Of a DNA stretch of 64,000 bases, positions 60,028 through 64,000 are shown piece by piece. Positions within the stretch are counted from its first letter, which is position 1. Each line of letters opens with the position of its first letter. Under the pieces are notes generated by a model that made no database searches, was not told the DNA's origin, and saw only the letters and a program-made list of their open reading frames with translations. The stretch is from assembly GCA_965203535.1 (NCBI GenBank), contig OZ241897.1:3286001-3350000 (forward strand). Direction: 5' to 3'. The position numbers were made by a program, and so were the translations under genes. Source of the stretch: JAJDTT01 sp022827025 (GTDB taxonomy: Bacteria; Acidobacteriota; UBA6911; RPQK01; JAJDTT01).

Positions 60028-60100
60028 GGGATTCGAAATCGAGGCTCGATCTGTTACGAACACATGTATTTGCGGGACGGCACACCAGGCCCTGGGCAGT

Positions 60101-60829
60101 TCACCGTCGAGTCTTGGCCAGACTCATTGCGCCTCTCCAGCGGATCGCCTTGAGTTGTTCCAGCTTCATCTCGAGGGAGGTGCCGGGCAGGTCGCTGTCC
60201 GCCAGGGTGAGAAGCAGGGGGATGGCCCTTCCGGGCTTGGGTTTGATGTCCATCTCCTTCCAGGAGAAGAGGACCTCCATGGTGGCGGTGTCCTGTTTCT
60301 GCCGGGCGGTGACGATGGGTGCGGAGGTGGCGGTCTCCATTCCCTTGTAACCCTTCAGCAGGCGGTGCCATCCGAAGGGTCCGCGGCTTTCGATTCGAGG
60401 CGTCATCCAGAAGGTGTAGTCGTAGTCGGAACGCCGAATGTGGAATTTCAGGTAGTCGTAAAACAGTGTCCGGTCCCGGCGCCTCCGATCGGGAGTCAGC
60501 CAGACCGCGTCGCGCCTGCGGACCCGCTCGATATCCCAGACGTCGTCGGTCCAGTGCAGCGCCAGATAGAGGTTCTCCTTGTCCCAGAGGCCCTGAATCC
60601 GGAGCTCGACGTCTCCCTCCTTGAACCCTTCGTCGCCGGCCGAGGGTGAGAGCTTCACCCAGGGCACTCCCTGCCACTCGTCGGTGAACCCGTCGATCTG
60701 GATGTGTCTCTCCCGTTGAGGAATCTCCCAACGCTGCTGTCCCCGAACCGAAACCGCACCCAGGAAGAGACAGGCCGAAAGCGTCAATGATGTTGTCTTG
60801 GAAACAGGTCCCAGTTGGCTCCAAGTCAA
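60101..60829 (-). CDS. Exported CBM9-like (carbohydrate-binding family 9/DOMON-like) protein
   Basis: A 242-residue secreted protein. Signal peptide: KTTSLTLSACLFLGAVSVRG. The body has the CBM9-like pattern with IQIDGFTDEWQGVPWVKLSP near the start, then LWDKENLYLALHWTDDVWD and TFWMTPRIESRGPFGWHRLL, and VLFSWKEMDIKPKPGRAIP near the end. No ATG is available; TTG 60829 with AGAGGTGAG a few bases upstream is the likely start. Such proteins bind sugars or heme, or are fused to oxidoreductases; here the domain is alone. Confidence 0.82.
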   Translation of the reverse strand: MTWSQLGPVSKTTSLTLSACLFLGAVSVRGQQRWEIPQRERHIQIDGFTDEWQGVPWVKLSPSAGDEGFKEGDVELRIQGLWDKENLYLALHWTDDVWDIERVRRRDAVWLTPDRRRRDRTLFYDYLKFHIRRSDYDYTFWMTPRIESRGPFGWHRLLKGYKGMETATSAPIVTARQKQDTATMEVLFSWKEMDIKPKPGRAIPLLLTLADSDLPGTSLEMKLEQLKAIRWRGAMSLAKTRR

Positions 60830-61004
60830 GGTCTCACCTCTCTGCTGATCCGGTCAGAGTATTCGGGAGCGCCCGCATTGTAGCACCGGCACGCCCAAGC
60901 CGGCACGGGAAAAGAGGTCAGTCCTCCTCTGCCGGGGGTTGTCAGACAGTCCTTTCGGAGCGTACTCTCTGCCGGTAGCCGGGGTCAGACCGGCGAACAA
61001 GGCG

Positions 61005-61430
61005 ATGATGAAGATGCCCTCGGTTCTTTTCGTGTGCACCGGCAACTCCGCCCGCAGCCAGATGGCCGAGGGCTTCGCTCGGCGCCATGGTTCCAAGTGG
61101 GTCCGGGTGGACAGCGCGGGTGTGCGCCCGGCCGGTCTCAACCCGTATGCCGTCTGGGCCATGAACGAGGTGGGCATCGACATCTCGCAGCAGACCTCCG
61201 ACGCGCTGGGAGACAAGGATCTCCGGCGATACGATCATTTCATCACCCTGTGCGGGAACGCCCGGGACTCGTGTCCGGCGCTGCCGGCGGAGCTGCGGTC
61301 GGAACATTGGGACCTTCCCGACCCGGCGGGAACCTGGGGGACGCCCGAGGAAAGGATGGGCGGCTTCCGGGTGGTCCGGTATCTGATCGAGCAGCGGGTC
61401 CTGGAGCTGCTGAACCGGCTCGCCCGTTGA
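61005..61430 (+). CDS. Low-molecular-weight phosphatase-family protein (ArsC/arsenate reductase type)
   Basis: A 141-residue LMW-PTP fold enzyme. The P-loop CTGNSARSQMAEGF (CxxxxxR, C11-R17) and the Asp loop WDLPDPAGTWG are clear; cysteines in LCGNARDSCPALP sit where ArsC of the thioredoxin-coupled type has its redox pair. An arsenate reductase is therefore likely, with a tyrosine phosphatase as the alternative. ATG 61005, 61008 or 61014 could be the start. No arsenic operon genes surround it. Confidence 0.88.
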   Translation: MMKMPSVLFVCTGNSARSQMAEGFARRHGSKWVRVDSAGVRPAGLNPYAVWAMNEVGIDISQQTSDALGDKDLRRYDHFITLCGNARDSCPALPAELRSEHWDLPDPAGTWGTPEERMGGFRVVRYLIEQRVLELLNRLAR

Positions 61431-61475
61431 AGGAGAATGTGACGTCTGATGCTGGAGGCTGCTAGAATTCAAGCC

Positions 61476-61766
61476 ATGTTCCGGTCTTTTCTCTGCGCCG
61501 TCCTGTTGCTGACGCTACTGCAGCCGGCCTGTTTCTGGCGGAAGAAACCCATCGAAGAGAGGGTCTTCGACATCTACGGCACGGTGGAGTCCATCACCCC
61601 GGACGCCCTGGTCATCACCGCTCGCAAGAAGGGCCGCCTCACCTTCGCCATGACCGACGCCTCCATCAAGGGCGGGGACTTCGGACCCGGCGCCTACGTC
61701 CACACCTACTACAAGCTGAAGGGGGACGTGAAAGAGGTGACCATGGTCGTCGAGAAGATCGATTGA
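61476..61766 (+). CDS. Small exported protein, possible lipoprotein
   Basis: A 96-residue protein. The hydrophobic leader RSFLCAVLLLTLLQPACF has a Cys at the end but the lipobox (QPAC) is imperfect. The mature part, about 70 residues, reads like a small beta-barrel (FDIYGTVESITPDALVITAR and GAYVHTYYKLKGDVKEVTMV). No known family. ATG 61476 is chosen because the leader begins there; an in-frame ATG at 61449 is possible. It lies 45 bases after arsC and 17 bases before the next gene. Confidence 0.68.
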   Translation: MFRSFLCAVLLLTLLQPACFWRKKPIEERVFDIYGTVESITPDALVITARKKGRLTFAMTDASIKGGDFGPGAYVHTYYKLKGDVKEVTMVVEKID

Positions 61767-61783
61767 ATGGGCTCCCTGGAACC

Positions 61784-62581
61784 ATGAGCGGACCGATTCG
61801 ACTCCCGGCGGACTTCGATCGTTTCTTGACGATACCCAACGCCGAGGCCCGCTTGGAAGAGGCCATGGAAGTGGGGGAGAAGATGGCCGGGGCCGGAATT
61901 CCCCTCCTCCCCAATCCGGACCACGCGGCCATCTTCAGCGATCCTCCGCACCTGGTCGCCGGACCGTTGAGGGAACTGGGTTACGTGGCCGGATGGGACG
62001 CCCGCTGCTACCCGTCGCCGGTGGACGGCCACGACTACATCAACGTTCCTTCGGGCCTGGTGGGAAACAGCGCCGCCCGGGACCAGGGCTGGTTCGACTA
62101 CGTCGCCGTGGTCCATCCGGTCGACGAGCCGGCCCGGGATCACATGCTCCGGCAGGGGCAGGGCAATCCGTTCATCCATCACATCACGTGGGGGATCGCG
62201 CCGCCGGATACCGGCAGTTCGGAGGCGCCTCTGGAGCGAGCCGGCCGGATCATCTCCTTCATGGCCGGGGTCAGGATGCGGATTCCGGGCCTGCTGGACT
62301 CGGAGCCGGGAACGCTGATCATGGCCCTTCCCCGGGAGATCGCCGAGAACCCGGAGCTGGAACGCCGGCTACCTGGGTGGATCGGAGACTTGACGGAGGA
62401 GGATTACCAGATCGAAACCATGCAGGGGGGCGGATTCCTGCTCCAGTTCTTCGTCCTCACCGGCGGCAGAATCGAGGTCGCCCTCCGCTCCGGCACCCGG
62501 CAGACCTTCAATCCCAAGAGCGTCCACAAGATTTCCCGCGACGAGATCAGCACCGACCAGCTCGACGAGCCTCAAATGTGA
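61784..62581 (+). CDS. Unknown protein with IHHITWGI motif
   Basis: A 265-residue cytoplasmic protein I do not recognise. Visible segments are DHAAIFSDPPHLVAGPLREL, GHDYINVPSGLVGNSAARDQ, FIHHITWGIAPPDTGSSEAP and MQGGGFLLQFFVLTGGRIEV. The FIHHITWGI segment resembles glyoxalase/VOC-fold metal sites but the rest does not clearly match. ATG 61784 is chosen; TTG 61763 lies upstream. Its stop faces the sulfatase stop, 33 bases away. Confidence 0.7.
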   Translation: MSGPIRLPADFDRFLTIPNAEARLEEAMEVGEKMAGAGIPLLPNPDHAAIFSDPPHLVAGPLRELGYVAGWDARCYPSPVDGHDYINVPSGLVGNSAARDQGWFDYVAVVHPVDEPARDHMLRQGQGNPFIHHITWGIAPPDTGSSEAPLERAGRIISFMAGVRMRIPGLLDSEPGTLIMALPREIAENPELERRLPGWIGDLTEEDYQIETMQGGGFLLQFFVLTGGRIEVALRSGTRQTFNPKSVHKISRDEISTDQLDEPQM

Positions 62582-62614
62582 CGAACGTCGGCGGACCCGG
62601 CTCCGGGTTCTTCG

Positions 62615-64000
62615 TCACCGCCGGGCGTCCGGACTTCGCTGGGCCAGCCTGTCCTCCCCGAGAACCATCTCCGACCGGTGGTCGGCAACCAGCTTCTCGA
62701 TGTCTTGAATCACCTCCGGATACAGGTGGGCCACGTCGTACTGCTCGCCCGGGTCCCGGCCCAGGTGATACAGCAACGGCGGATCGTGGTGCGTTTCGGT
62801 TTCGGTCCGCCCGGTGTAGACCGGCTTGGTGATGAAGTGGGCCTTGAATTCGCCCTGTCGAGCGGCGTAGAGCTTCGACTCGCGGTAGAAGAACATGTTC
62901 TTGCGCGGGCTCTCTCCGCTGCCGAGCAGGACCGGTGACAGGTCGTAGCTGTCCATGATTCGATCGGAGGGCACCTCGGCGCCGGCGATCTCGCAGAAGG
63001 TGGAGAACAGATCGAGAGTGGAGCCCATTTCCATCACCACACCCGCATCGAGTTTCCCGGGCCACCAGAAAATGGTGGGCTCGCGCATGCCCCCTTCCCA
63101 GGTCGTTCCCTTCCCGTCCCGGAGCAGTCCCGCCGAACCGCCCTGCTCCCTGTAGGGAAGCCATGGGCCGTTGTCCGAGGTGAACACCACCAGAGAGCGT
63201 TCGGCAATGCCCAGGTCGGTGAGGGCCTGCATGATCTGACCCACGCCGTGGTCGATCTCCTCCACCACGTCGCCGTACAGGCCGCGCTTGCTGGTCCCCA
63301 GGAAGTCCTCCGACGCGAACAGCGGCACGTGAGGCAGGTTGTGGGCCAGGTAGAGGAAGAATGGCCGCTCCCGGTTCTCCCGTATGAACCGGACCGCCTC
63401 CTCCGAGTAGCGCCTGGTGATGGTCCGCTGGTCGGCCGGCCGTTCCACGACCTCCCCGTCCCGGAGCAGGGGGACGTTCCAGTATTCGACCCGCGCCGTC
63501 TTCACCAGTTCCCGGGTCGATTCTTTCCGGGTCTGGTCCATGTCGTTGGAATAGGGGATGCCGAAGTAGGAATCGAAGCCGTTGTTGGTGGGCAGGTACT
63601 GGGGGAGATGCCCAAGGTGCCACTTCCCGACGCAGGCGGTGGCGTAGCCCGCATCCCGGAGCGCCTCCGCCAGCGTGACCTCCGCTTCGGGAATTCCGCT
63701 TGCAGAATCGGGGAACAGCACGCGGTGCTGCGGACTCATCATGCCGTTTCGCACCGGCAGCCGTCCGGTGAGGAGGGCGGCCCGGCTGGGAGTGCAGACG
63801 CTGGCGGCAGAGTAGAAATGGGTCCACTTCTGCCCCTCCCGGGCCATGCGGTCCAGATTCGGGGTCCGGATGGTGGGATGCCCGAAACTTCCCAGGTCGC
63901 CGTAGCCCAGGTCGTCGCAGAAGATGACGATCAGGTTGGGCCGGACGGCCTCGGGAGGTGACTGGCAGGCTAGAAGCGAAAGCGTGAGGACCAGCAGCAA
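62615..64000 (-). CDS. Arylsulfatase A-type sulfatase, predicted lipoprotein, at window edge
   Basis: At least 461 residues; the frame is open to the last base, so the true start may lie outside the window. The N-terminus has a lipobox (LTLSLLACQS, Cys at visible residue 12). Metal residues are in NLIVIFCDDLGYGDLGSFG, the formylglycine site is SVCTPSRAALLTGR (Cys69 to be converted), and other motifs are VGKWHLGHLPQYLP, HNLPHVPLF and VFTSDNGPW. A sulfate-ester hydrolase outside the cytoplasm, perhaps on sulfated polysaccharides. Needs the formylglycine-generating enzyme elsewhere in the genome. Confidence 0.92.
   Translation of the reverse strand: MLLVLTLSLLACQSPPEAVRPNLIVIFCDDLGYGDLGSFGHPTIRTPNLDRMAREGQKWTHFYSAASVCTPSRAALLTGRLPVRNGMMSPQHRVLFPDSASGIPEAEVTLAEALRDAGYATACVGKWHLGHLPQYLPTNNGFDSYFGIPYSNDMDQTRKESTRELVKTARVEYWNVPLLRDGEVVERPADQRTITRRYSEEAVRFIRENRERPFFLYLAHNLPHVPLFASEDFLGTSKRGLYGDVVEEIDHGVGQIMQALTDLGIAERSLVVFTSDNGPWLPYREQGGSAGLLRDGKGTTWEGGMREPTIFWWPGKLDAGVVMEMGSTLDLFSTFCEIAGAEVPSDRIMDSYDLSPVLLGSGESPRKNMFFYRESKLYAARQGEFKAHFITKPVYTGRTETETHHDPPLLYHLGRDPGEQYDVAHLYPEVIQDIEKLVADHRSEMVLGEDRLAQRSPDARR

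Noticed and set aside
7867..60100. Search for tRNA, rRNA, riboswitch and CRISPR in the gaps
   Set aside because: No cloverleaf, conserved riboswitch core or regularly spaced direct repeats were seen by eye; the gaps hold only palindromic repeats. A computed search could still find a small RNA.

Overview
This is a high-GC, gene-dense bacterial chromosome segment with about 60 protein genes and no rRNA, tRNA or CRISPR array that I could find. Gene content points to Acidobacteriota. There is a DUF1501 gene paired with a PSD1/cytochrome-type gene, a VWFA-related protein of the acidobacterial type, a large secreted M28 peptidase, FG-GAP/VCBS and M6 proteins, a sulfatase, a sialidase, and phytanoyl-CoA-dioxygenase-like enzymes. 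The phylum is an inference from gene families; no marker gene is present to prove it.

Layout. 1-7.9 kb: SLC13-type permease (cut by the window edge), exported M28 peptidase, PSD1 + DUF1501 pair. 8.2-15.3 kb: serine acetyltransferase, acyl-CoA dehydrogenase, MutY, M3 peptidase, DUF4143-type ATPase. 15.4-21.3 kb: esterase carrying a mobile-element insertion, a palindrome-rich gap, zinc-type MDR dehydrogenase, two PhyH-like genes, YdjM-like membrane protein. 21.4-28.0 kb: zinc ribbon-etfB-etfA operon, glutaredoxin-like protein, PduO-type adenosyltransferase, DnaC-like ATPase, DUF1015, TrmJ-like methylase, HPF-like protein. 28.2-35.9 kb: three large secreted proteins. 35.9-37.6 kb: an AT-richer restriction-modification pair. 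37.7-43.3 kb: lytic transglycosylase with LysM, then a branched-chain/pyruvate-type 2-oxoacid dehydrogenase operon (E1alpha, E1beta, E2), then a DUF6807 (PmoA-like) protein. 43.6-48.7 kb: amidohydrolase, siroheme nitrite/sulfite reductase with a small partner, Tat-exported class V aminotransferase. 48.7-56.4 kb: sialidase, PHP phosphatase, two small exported proteins, alpha/beta hydrolase, MacB-like ABC exporter. 56.5-64 kb: VWA protein, Mrp/ApbC + DUF971, SDR, CBM9-like protein, ArsC-type phosphatase, small exported protein, unknown protein, sulfatase lipoprotein (at the edge).

Metabolic links. EtfAB can take electrons from the acyl-CoA dehydrogenase, and the E1/E2 operon would feed acyl-CoAs into the same route. 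Mrp and DUF971 belong to Fe-S handling, and the window contains Fe-S proteins (MutY, the siroheme reductase). Many exported hydrolases suggest growth on complex organic matter.

The most notable structure is a dispersed 160-bp near-palindromic element with TA-type flanks (four complete copies, one truncated). Two copies sit exactly in the stop codons of genes and regenerate a stop. One copy is an in-frame, stop-free insertion inside the signal peptide of an esterase. I found no convincing evidence for a wholly new multi-gene system.
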